Source: Serinus canaria (taxonomy: Eukaryota > Chordata > Aves > Passeriformes > Fringillidae). Taken from it: 64,000 nucleotides of DNA. The notes under the pieces were generated by a model, which was given only the letters and a program-made list of their open reading frames with translations, was not told the DNA's origin and did not search any database. The position numbers and the translations under genes are program-made. Shown piece by piece: positions 24,051-33,860 of the stretch; the stretch's first letter is position 1, and each line of letters begins with the position of its first letter. The stretch lies in assembly GCF_022539315.1 (NCBI RefSeq), contig NC_066315.1:93531990-93595989 (forward strand). The letters run 5' to 3'.

Positions 24051-25167
24051 TCCCTGGCAAACAAAAACAATGAAATCTGCACCCTTCAAGTGACTGAATC
24101 TTTCCTCATGTTTCCTGGATTTGAACTCTCTTTTGGGAGCATGGAGTTATCAAAAGAAAAATCCTACCTAATATTTACTAAAGGCCATTTTTAATGTCTG
24201 TTTGGGAAAGTTAGAAGAAAATGTGGACTGAGGTTGATCATATTCTTTTGCCAGCTTTACAAAAGACACTAGGACCAGTTTATTTTAGGAAGCAAAGAGT
24301 TTTGATCTGCTCCAAAGGAGCTGCAAAGAAAAGCTTTCCTGTGAGTCCGTGTGTTGGAAGACTCCTTGCAGCATTTACTCAAGCATATCGTGGATAGGTT
24401 ATGAAAAATCACCGTTCTGACATCTCCAAACTTCTGCTCACCAGCAAAGTATCAAGGGGGCACCAGGTCTGCATCTCTTCCAGCAGTGGTGAGGTTCTCC
24501 AGGCAACAAGTTCTCCATGTATGTGTCCTTTTGTGCAAGACACACCCCCTATCTTCAAGTACTGCAATGGTGTTACATGCCTGGTCTACCTTTAAGCCAT
24601 GCTGACATTTGTGTGCAAGCTATCCCTCCCTTGTACCAGGGAGGACCCAGTCTGGAAGCCCTGAAAATGAAGTTTTGAGCACCTGCCTAAGATGCAAGCA
24701 GGGAATAAACTTAAATTCATTTATTCCAAGGTGATTCAAATGTATGCATTTTAAGATGGTCCTACCAACAAAAATATAGGGACTTGTTTTGATTAGGGAT
24801 ACCCCTACGTACCTCTTGCTACATTTTAATTAAATGTAGCAAGAGAACTCAGACACCCTGTTCTTAACTGGCCGTCATAATCTCTACACCTGAAAGTCTT
24901 TATTACTCACTAGCTGCAGTGCTTTCTTGTGCAATACCTTATTTTATAGGATCTCTTGCACAAAGAGTAGAGGCACTGCTCTGCAGCCTGAGAATCCTGT
25001 TAGCACAAAATTTGACTCACAATATCCCACCCTGTTCCTACTGCCTCGAAGTACTTAAAACTTTACATCTGGACACCTACAGGAGCAAAGAGATCATGAT
25101 CTAAGCACTCTTAGTACCTACATTTGACACAGAAGGTATTATTCACTATCCAGAGAAGGCTCTGGGT

Positions 25168-25262
25168 CCTAGATGTGCTCCAGAGACTCAACTGACTCAG
25201 GAAATGGAGCACAAGTTTCTTCTCTCTCCTGTGACCATGCCAACCACTGAGCTAAACAGTCT
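25168..25262 (-). mobile_element. Possible MIR-like ancient SINE relic
   Basis: The right part (CTCCTGTGACC, then CCAACCACTGAGCTAAACAG) resembles the 5' end of MIR read in reverse complement, where a CTCTAACCACTGAGCTACAC-type block is typical. The left part is too diverged to align by eye. Confidence 0.3.
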
Positions 25263-25499
25263 GTTCAGTTTCTCTCAGTCTATCTGACCTTAGTAAATGT
25301 CTAAATCCCACACAAAACACATCACAAAGAATCCCTGCAATTCAGCAAGAAAGAGCCCCATCCCAAAGCCAGTTATGCAACCTGTTGTGACAACCCTGGG
25401 TGGCTCTGCCTAGGACCACTATGGCTTTCACAGGTGAATCAGCAGCAGGAATTCCTTCAGGTAAAGTGCAATTACCAGGACTGGAATTTAACCAGAATT

Positions 25500-25655
25500 A
25501 TCACAGATTCACAGAATGGGTAAGGCTGGAAGGGACCACAGTAGCTCCAACCTCCCTGCTCAGGGAGGGTCCCCTAGATACATCCCACAGGATTGAGTCC
25601 AGATGGTTCTTGAATATCTCCAGTGAGGGAGATTCCACACCCTCTCTGGGCAGCC
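25500..25655 (-). mobile_element. CR1 LINE 3'-end fragment, inverted
   Basis: The start TCACAGATTCACAGAATGGG and the following GGCTGGAAGGGACCAC, then ATCTCCAGTGAGGGAGATTC and CTCTCTGGGCAGCCT follow the reverse complement of the CR1 3' UTR, including two tail units of about 8 bases. It is truncated on its 5' side, where it meets an oppositely oriented CR1 copy. Confidence 0.85.
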
Positions 25656-25664
25656 TACGTGTGC

Positions 25665-26356
25665 AGTCACCTGCACATAAAGAAGGACCTGGGAGTCCTG
25701 GTGGGTGACCAGCTGACATGGGCTGGCAATGCATCCTTGTAGCTGGGGTTTTCTTGTGTGGGAGTCTGAAATGCTTTGCAAAGAGTTTGGCCAGCAGGTC
25801 AAGGGAGGTGATCCTCACCCTCTATTGGGCCCTAGTGCAGCCACATCTGAAGTGGTGTGTCCAGTTCTAGGATTCGCAAGAGAAAAAAGACAAGGAGCCA
25901 CTGGAGAGGGTCCAGAGGAGGACCACAAAGATGATTTGGGGTCTGGAGCATCTCTATCATGAGGAGAGACTCTGGGAGCTGTAGCTCTTTAGTCTGTTGA
26001 AGAGAAGACTGAAGAGTGGATCTCATTAATGCATGTAAATATCTCCAAGGCGGGAGCCAAGAGGATGGTGCCAGACTCCTTTCAGTGGTGGCCAGGGACA
26101 GTGATGAGGAGCAGTGGCCATAAAGTAAATCACAAGAAGCTTCACCTCATCATGAGGAAGAACTTCTTTACATTGAGAGTGGCAGAGTACTGGAACAGTG
26201 TACCTGGAGAGGTTGTGAAGTCTCCCTCTCTGGAGACATCCCAAACACACCTGTACACAATTTCTGTGTAACCTGCTCCAGGTGATCCTGCCTTGGCAGA
26301 AAGGTTGGTTTAGATGATCTCCAGAAGTCCGTATCAACCCTAAAAACATTTGGTTC
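25665..26356 (+). mobile_element. CR1 LINE, 3' 0.7 kb, 5'-truncated
   Basis: Starting near AAGAAGGACCTGGGAGTCCT, the sequence follows the CR1 ORF2 tail and 3' UTR. Landmarks are GTGTCCAGTTCTAGGATT, GTCCAGAGGAGGACCACAAA, AGGAAGAACTTCTTTACATT, CTGGAACAGTGTACCTGGAG and the terminal TAGATGATCTCCAGAAGTCC. The coding frame is broken by many changes, so the copy is old and inactive. It lies head to head with the CR1 fragment on its left. Confidence 0.88.
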
Positions 26357-27763
26357 TGCCCATTGCCTTCTGTCCTATTGCTCAGACCACTGAGAAGAGC
26401 CTGGCTCCATCCTCTTAGCGCCCTCCCTTTCCATCCTTAACAATCACTGCCAGGACCTTGGCTTTGCACTTTGCTGAGAAAACTGCAAGAAGGTGTCCTC
26501 AGCAGGATGTTTGCTCCAGGGAGGTGGTGTGGCCAAGCAGAGCATGGGGGGGAACTCCTGCCTGCTGGCTGACCTGCACCTTCCCAGCAGAAGCTCTCTC
26601 TTGTCTTCCCCACAAGATGGGGAATTGGGGCTGGTAATGTCCATGGGATTTTTTTTAACCACAGGCCATAGTACTGTATAATTATGAAAATACTTTATAA
26701 AAGACTTTCAGTTGTATATCCTAAAGAAACACCCAGAGCCTTTGAAAACTTGGTGCTTCTCTCCTCTTTCCCACGTGCTGCATGACCAGTTTGAAGTACA
26801 AGTATGAAAATGGACCAAACCATCTCTGCAGCTTTCCTGTCCCTACTTTCCTGAGGCAGATCTTTCTGGGAAAAGCATTCCCCTTTGGCCACCAGTGACC
26901 AAATGGATATGGAAGGCAGCAGGAATCAAAAATACTCCAAGATCTCAGAGCCCTCACCTTGGTTTCCCCAGAGAGGTGCCCAATGCACCATGTGTCACCT
27001 CTAGCCCAGCCCTCTCTGTTCCTGCAGTCCAATTCTTCAGTGGGAGGCAGAGGGCTGTGATGATGGAGAACTGTAGGGATAAAAATTAATGGTAAAGCAA
27101 TATTTATAGCTCCAAATAGTGATGAGACAAAACCCAATTCCCCTCTTTGAATTCCTGTGTTACATTCAGAGATTTAACAAAATCTGATGAGCATTTATTA
27201 TTGTACAGCTATTGGAAATAGTTGCACAGATTTCTCAATCTCTCCCACTTCCTGAGCCTTGCTTTCAAGTACATTATTGCATGTATGCCATCTGAGGTGG
27301 GGTAGTGAGCTGGCATATGACACATGCTGGAAAAATGGGCCAACTAAACAAAATGTAAACTGGCACTATTTCTCCTCAGTGAGGGTCTGACTCAGCCCAA
27401 GCATGTCTCAAATGTGCCTAACTTTGAGCAGGCACCGAAGTGCCCTGCTGAAGGAGAAGAGTGGAATTGCTTGCATTCTTGGAGTGAAGCACGTGGAGTT
27501 TAAGAGCTTTGTGGAAACCCAGCCTAAACTAATAGCATTGTATTTCTTGTTAACTGAGAACAAAAGCAAGCCAGTTTGGGATCACGCTGACCTAGATGCT
27601 ATCAGAGGTTAGCAAAAATGACTGGTCAGACCTGTCAGGACTAAACAGCTGCATCAAGCAGTGGGGGGGAGCACCAGGGGAAGGAGGGCGCAGGAGTTGC
27701 AAATAGAAAGACAGAGGAGCAGGAGGAAAAGATGGAAACTGCGTGTCCTGAATACAAGGCATG
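26357..27763. other. Intergenic, no gene recognised
   Basis: Mixed-composition sequence between a CR1 copy and a GT microsatellite. Open frames are short on both strands with no domain or splice context to support them. Confidence 0.55.
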
Positions 27764-27778
27764 AGCGCGCGTGTGTGT

Positions 27779-27828
<50 letters not shown>
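27764..27828 (+). repeat. GT microsatellite with GC start
   Basis: GCGCGC followed by GT units, with one CT interruption at about 27783, for about 65 bases. Alternating purine-pyrimidine DNA of this type can adopt Z-DNA. Confidence 0.95.
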
Positions 27829-27829
<1 letters not shown>

Positions 27830-28199
27830 CTCTGCAGCTGAAGCTTTGGTCTTGTCATTTGCATATACACAGATCACCGAACATCTTTTGTCCAACCTTT
27901 CAGAAACAACCTTATGGCACCATGACTCCCATGCTCTCAGCACACCTTGGGCTCCATTTCCATAAATTACAGTACAAAAGGATACTAGCCTGTTAGCAGT
28001 CCCAGCACTGTCTGACATACAAAGCACCAAAAGCAGGAGTACTTTCCTTGCCATCCTGTGCCCCTCTTGTGGGCCAGGTATAGCCCCACTTGCAAAATGT
28101 AGTATTGTACCAGCAGTTTCTGATCTGATTGCAAAGCTGAGTAAAGCTAATTTATCATGACAGGCTAATCAGGATGACAAGGTTGGGTAGGTGACATTT

Positions 28200-28440
28200 T
28201 CCAAAATCACTAATTTTTAAAATTTTTTTAATCCCCTTAGCAATTTATTTTCTGAATAGCAAAGTTTTCTCCAAGAATGTTCCAAAACATAGTCAAGGTT
28301 ATCCATGCTGTGAGCTTATTCAATATTTATGATTCTTTTTTATTTGTACTAGGACTTTTTGGGGACTCCAAATAGTCCATTAATCAAACCGAGTGACAAA
28401 ATAGGCCATTTGACAATTTGTACAGGGGCTGTGTATTTTT
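28200..28440. promoter_or_regulatory. Candidate conserved non-coding element
   Basis: Contains a short inverted repeat GGACT(6)AGTCC at 28363-28378, a homeodomain/PBX-like TTAATCAAA from 28380 and two MEIS-like TGACA words (28394-28398, 28411-28415) within 40 bases. Conservation was not tested. Confidence 0.3.
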
Positions 28441-29565
28441 TTTTTTCTGTTCAAGAATAAAGAACCAACTTAACTTCATCAACAGTTCCTGATTAATTGT
28501 TACAAAGTGTCATCCATAAATTTTCCTTCGATCTAATAATCCTTTCAGAAGACTTAACAATATCCCCAGTGATTTGGGTTTTATTGAGGGCTGAGTTCCT
28601 GGAGAAGCAGTGACACAAATAGCTCAAGTGAACTGAGACACCTCCGTGGACAGTCTTCACAGAGTTGACAGTTCTGAAATACAATTATCAGTGTGATCTG
28701 CTTAAGAATTCATCATCAGCTCCTGCCTTCTGAAGACTTAAAAAAATACCGAGGCATACAAAGAAAAAGAGGTGATAAGAAGGCATCATTTTCTTCCAGC
28801 CTCATAACTGTAAATTGAAGAAAATTATTTTCTTTGCCTGCAGCTCATTGGCATATAGGCAGCATTATATTATAATTTCATAAGCATAAATCCTTTGAAT
28901 AAATTTCAGAAGAATAACTGAATTAGAAATGCAAGTAAAGTATCTAAAAAACTTAACTGTACTAGGCAGGAAAAACTGGATGCGAGTAAAACTGGCATGG
29001 GGAGATTTACTGTCTGCCTTCTCATCCTCTGTCTGTGAAGGGAATACTCCCCCAATCCTCCCACTAACCTGATCCAGCTAAGGTAAATTTTAAGAAGGAA
29101 AAAAAAAAAAGTTAATTTCAACCATCATTTCCATACACAGCAGGAAAATATGAAATCTAACCCACCTTGCTGTCTTCTTTTGCAGAATTTCAGCTGTATT
29201 TCATCATTAATTAATCTTGGAGATACAACAGGCTTGGGGTTTGTTGTAATTATTGTTATTTGTTTATTTATTAGTAGTAAGCATATGGGAGATCAAAAGC
29301 ATGCCTCCCAACTGTTCCCTAGCAACAAGTCAGTTATTCGCACAGAAGTCGTCCAACCTTCCCACAAAGTGAATCTGGGATGCAGCGCTCCTGCGGTGCC
29401 CTCCTTGCCCCATCCCATGGGCTGAGGGATGCTGCAGGTGCTGATGCTCTCTGATGTCCAGCCAGGTGAACTGCACCATTGTCTGCTAAGGGGCAGAAAT
29501 AACTCACCTTTTCTGAGAAGCCCTGGGGAAAGGCTTGATTTTATAGTTGCAACATAAGATGATTG

Positions 29566-29735
29566 CAAGTCAGGAGATCAAAGTTAAGCCCAGTTATTGA
29601 CTTCCTGTCCAATTTGGGCAAGTGCTCTCTCGTCAGTTACCTGCCTGCCTGCCTGCCTGCCTTTGGGAATTTAGACTCTTGTCTCTGTATGACTCAGCTA
29701 CTCACCTTTAAAATGGACATGCTAGTTTCATACTC
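29566..29735 (+). mobile_element. Probable MIR/CORE-SINE relic with internal CCTG expansion
   Basis: The order AGTCAGGAGATCAAAGTTAA, TTTGGGCAAGTGCTCTCTC, then GACTCAGCTACTCACCTTTA and AAATGGACAT parallels MIR from its central core to its 3' end (AGTCAGGAGACCTGGGTTC, TTGGGCAAGTCACTT, CTCAGTTTCC, TGTAAAATGG). A CCTG/CTGC tetranucleotide run at about 29641-29662 has expanded inside it. Confidence 0.45.
29641..29662 (+). repeat. CTGC tetranucleotide repeat
   Basis: About five tandem CTGC units inside the SINE-like sequence. Confidence 0.8.
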
Positions 29736-30534
29736 TCTACTACTTTATTTTTTTTCCCCTGATTTTTCTGTTAGCATGTATTATGTTACTATTATGCTGC
29801 ATTTTCAGTTGACCTGGATTGCTAAGGCTACTGTTGAATTTGGTGCAGCACTCCTATGATTTCAGCTGGAAAGGGTTCAGCATGAACCTAAGTATGAAGA
29901 GCACTAATTACCACCCAGGTTGTCTGAATTAGTGTGAAATTCTCACAACTGCCCTCTTTAAGACACGTGTATTTCCACTGTGATTGATCTATTAGTTGTT
30001 CACAGAGGCAGTGTAGCTACTGCAGGGACAACAGAGCCTGGGGTAGTGGCTTTATTTTAACTTGCTCCTGTCTGCAGCAAGGGGAACCAGATCATCTTCT
30101 CTGTTGCCCAATTTTTCATGCAGAATACACCTTCTGCCTGGAAGAGGTGCAACACTTCCTCCAGTTCCTGTGTCTGCCTTGCAGAACAGAGTCAAATAAA
30201 GGCAACATGAGCACGTCCCTTATGTAGAGGGCGATTCACAGCCATGACTGGGCACAGTGTTTCCCTCCTGTCTTCTACAAGCAGTGCAAGTAGTAGTGGG
30301 TTACACCACACCCTGGATTTACTGCAGTTTCAACACACAAAACATACATGCATTGCAAAGTGTGGGCTGCTCAACATGCACCAACCTGAAGGAGCACAGG
30401 GAAAAACACCAAACATTAATTCTGTAATATTATTATGGGCTATGGCTCACCAGTGGACTTCGAAAAACAGATTTACACAAGTGATGTGAAGTTTATATGG
30501 AACTTAGGGTATGAATCAGAGGTGCATTTAGACT

Positions 30535-30610
30535 AGACGATAGGAAAATTAGGCTAGAGGGGATCTCAAGGGGTCGTTTGGTTCATCATGCTAATTTCTG
30601 TTGGGATCTC
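30535..30610 (-). mobile_element. Degraded CR1 3' fragment, inverted
   Basis: ATAGGAAAATTAGGCTAGAG and GGGATCTCAAGGGGTCGTTT follow the reverse-complement CR1 3' UTR pattern (a tail unit, then GGGTTGGAAGGGACCTCAGG and AGGTCATCTAGT). It is more diverged than the other CR1 copies here. Confidence 0.45.
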
Positions 30611-31938
30611 TCCATAGCTAAATTAGTCACGAACGAGGAATATGCTTGCTCCCAATATTACTAGAAGAAACTCTGCGTGTGTGAGGGGAGAGTGGGAGGA
30701 TCAGCTTTCCTAAATAAACTACATAAGTCCACTGGATAATTTCCAAGGACTCATAACCCTTTTTGGATCACAGAGGAATTTCCCTGTAATACACTGGTCA
30801 ATAGCTGCAATGTGTTCTAATCTCTAGCAACCTTCTCAGCAAGGGCTGCTTCATGCCAGTACTCAAATCTGGTCTCTCAGAGATCTTAGCAGATGAGCTA
30901 TTAGGAAAAATAATCACCAAAAAAAAAAAAAAAAAATCTGTTTCCTTGATCTTTGGACTTTTCTCCCACTCAAGAATAACGGAACCATTTTTATCTTGAA
31001 CTATTGAAAATATTCATTTTGCCAGATACCAGGCCTGGAACATTTTATCCTGATAATTAAAGCATCTGGAAAGCTCTGAGCAACTCGAAACAGAGGATTA
31101 GGATGGAAATACTCAGCTGTACACCACATACATAGCTACCACTATTGCAGCTGCTTCTGTGGCTGGCTGGATCTTGCCCTTAGTGCCTTTTCACTGATCA
31201 CCCTGATATTCAGAGAAAGGAGATTTTAGTGGCCCCAGCTTTCTGGTTGTCATGTTGTGTGTTCATGACCTCCAAAACAGAGGTTACCTATTAATTAACA
31301 TCTTACCAAGTAATGAAGCTTAAATAATCCTTTCCCAGGTGATTCAAGGATATGTCCTCATATTCACCAACTCACCAAAGCAAAGTGATTTAAAAGGTTC
31401 TCTGGCTTGATTTTAAGAGGGGTGCATGGAGGCTTTTCCCTGTTTCTGCCCTGGCTTGTCCCCTTGCATATGGAACTAGTAACTTTATGTGTAACTGAGG
31501 CCATTGACATAGGGATAGCAAGAGAGGAGGCAGCAGACCCTTAGACTGTATGGTATTTTTCTTGGCTTTTTCTCTTTTGATCAGTGCAAAGAAAAAATTT
31601 TATCCACACCTAGAATGCTCCCACCTACTCACCTGTGTCTTCCCAGACTTTCATGCCAGGGTGATGTACCAGAGGTTGCTGTGATTCACAGAAAAACTGA
31701 TGCTGTTACAGATAGACAGCACTGCTTTCTCATACAAGATGCTGTGCCTTATGATTTCAGCTCCGAGGTCAGGGATTTCTACCTCCAGGATCAGCCAAGA
31801 TGGTGGCTGTCACAAGAAAGGAAATTTGGTGGGTGATAAGAAGCCATAAGGAGGCTCGTGCCTCAGGAATGGGCCAACTTGCCTGTGGGCAAAGAGGGAA
31901 GGGAGGATTCTTTTCATGGACTGAAGTATTGCTGTCAG

Positions 31939-31939
<1 letters not shown>
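30611..31939. other. Intergenic, nothing recognised
   Basis: Unique mixed sequence with an A17-18 run near 30920. No exon, repeat or strong motif cluster seen. Confidence 0.5.
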
Positions 31940-31940
<1 letters not shown>

Positions 31941-32003
<63 letters not shown>

Positions 32004-32014
32004 ACAGACACACA

Positions 32015-32046
<32 letters not shown>
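31941..32046 (+). repeat. CA microsatellite with CAGA interruptions
   Basis: About 105 bases of CA units interrupted by three evenly spaced GACACACA variants (about 31999-32020). It is opposite in strand sense to the GT repeat 4.1 kb to the left. Confidence 0.95.
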
Positions 32047-32050
<4 letters not shown>

Positions 32051-33079
32051 AGCCGGCACGCACACAAGCAGCAACGGTGGAATGGCTGAATGGTGGCAGC
32101 CAACCCCAACCTTCTCTCTGTGTGCAAAGAGCAGCATCCCAGCAGTCTGGACACTAATGGAGACTGCTGTTCTCCCCTGCTTGGCACAGCCATGTCCAAG
32201 CAAAGGTGTGAAATTCAGCAGGTGGGGTACATGGTTGCAAGCATACAATATTTGTCATGTTACAAGTTGCCTTTTTTTTTTTTTTTTCCTGGGGAAAAAT
32301 ATTGTCACTTTTTGTTTCATCAATTTAATTAGATACAATTTGTCTCAGCTTTTCTCTGCAGTATTTGTTTACTTTCTCACCAGGACCGACACAGGCCAAT
32401 TAGTGTAGTGTAATTGTTTAACCTAGTCAGCGCGCTGCGCTGGATGGAGGAGCGTGCTGGCTGCGAGGGAGGCAGGGATGGAGGAGCAGTCACCGGCTGC
32501 AGTGTGGCGCCAGGGCCTTCAGGAATCGCTGACACGACACCGTCCCCTGGAAGCGCAAGTTGCTCTGACATCCCGGCAGCCCGGATTCCTTGTTCTCTGT
32601 CACTGCTATCACGGTACGATCAATTCCCAGAGCTAATTCTTCAACCACACCGTGCCCAAAGCACTGCACGGCATTATCTCCTTCCTAAGATGCCCCCTGA
32701 AAGCAAAATCTACTGCAACCATAGAAACCAGAGGACTTAAGTGATGTGTCATGTACATGTGCTGTCTCTGTTTTCAGTACCTTCGCCAAGAATACAATGT
32801 GAGAGCCAGTAAGAAGGTTGATTTAATTCCTTCATCCCATACCTCTGGAAAAATGGACGGAAATTAGCCACAAAATAACTGACATATGCTTGCTTTTCTC
32901 TCTGAACTTATACACAGATGCCAGAGGAACAGGGCTGCTACTGCCACAAGCAGGGATGGAGGTGGGGAAAAGGTTTGGTGGGGCTGCTTCAGTGGAGAGC
33001 CCAGTGCTGAATGCGGCTTTCACAGGGAGGGTGGTAAGTGGGAGAAAAGGCAACAAGGGAGGTCCATATGACAAAATAT

Positions 33080-33860
33080 TTAAAATTGTTTTGGCTCTGT
33101 TGATCAGCCTAAGCGTTGATCAAACAGTTGTGCCATGCCATGGAAGCAGTTTTGCATGGATTGCAAAAGCTATTGATATTTTTTCCCCCGCTTTACTGTG
33201 AAGAGTACACGGGGGAGGGAAAAAAAGACTATTGAGGTGGCCATTGCAAATATACACTAGCCTTGTCTGCCAGAGCTACCACAGAAAAGAAAGAAAGGTA
33301 AAAAGGCATCTTAAAATGAAACAATAATTGAGGAGAGGAAGAAAATACCTTTCTTTTTTTTTTTCTTTTTTCCTTTTCCTTCGTTCTTCTTTTAAATCAG
33401 ACCAATGTTGTGATTAACTTGCATTCTGCAGCACAGTTGATGTGACAGTCAACCAAATTAATCCCATTATGCAAAATCCAGTTCACAAGTGGTTTTTCTT
33501 TTTTCTTTTTTTTTTTTTTGCAAAATTATGTCAATTTCCCCATAAATTGGAGAGACCATGTCAGTTTTCTCTATTGCACATAGACACTACACAGTGCTGT
33601 ATGTCTATATTCCTTTAATGCAGTAAGATACAAATTTTAGCTCAGTGGCACAAATTAAGATTCATAACTTTAATGCTGATGTTTCTGTTTACATGAGGCT
33701 TGTAGGAAAATTTCCATTAGTTTTGGCATTCATTTTCATTCTTGCATTTCATAACATACCAACTATTAAAAAACAAGAGGATGAAGAGCTTTAAAAAATA
33801 AACAACCAGCCACCTGAAGTAAAAATGCCTAATTATTTTGATAACAGAAGCATGATTTTT
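33080..33860. promoter_or_regulatory. Cluster of candidate conserved non-coding elements
   Basis: Unique AT-rich sequence broken only by T-rich runs near 33353-33371 and 33500-33520. Words include TGACAG (33443-33448, MEIS/TGIF), TTAATCCC (33458-33465, OTX/PITX type) and ATTATGCAAAAT (33466-33477, POU type) within 35 bases. A GTTGATCA pair lies near 33100-33125 and an AATTATTTTGATAACA word near 33831. This is one of the two densest motif clusters in the window. Confidence 0.35.

Larger units (their letters stand above)
18989..25165. other. Intergenic, no gene recognised
   Basis: No supported exon. Contents worth noting are an A-rich low-complexity block at about 20655-20775, an AT-rich enhancer-like stretch at 22210-22330, and a stronger candidate regulatory element at 23880-24050. 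Confidence 0.6.
27829..30530. other. Intergenic, regulatory candidates, no gene
   Basis: No supported exon. The stretches 28200-28440 and 28790-28910 are AT-rich, unique and enhancer-like. A probable ancient SINE lies at 29566-29735. The rest shows nothing recognisable. Confidence 0.55.

Noticed and set aside
27592..28054. Open frames with poly-Val-Cys or poly-His-Thr
   Set aside because: Translations of the GT microsatellite.
31769..32408. Open frames up to 202 codons with poly-His-Thr or poly-Cys-Val
   Set aside because: Translations of the CA microsatellite; flanks show no coding features.
29814..33201. Similar peptide endings WIAKA...ALL-stop at 29815-29859 and 33157-33201
   Set aside because: The DNA match is about 17 bases with mismatches and does not extend; best explained by chance.
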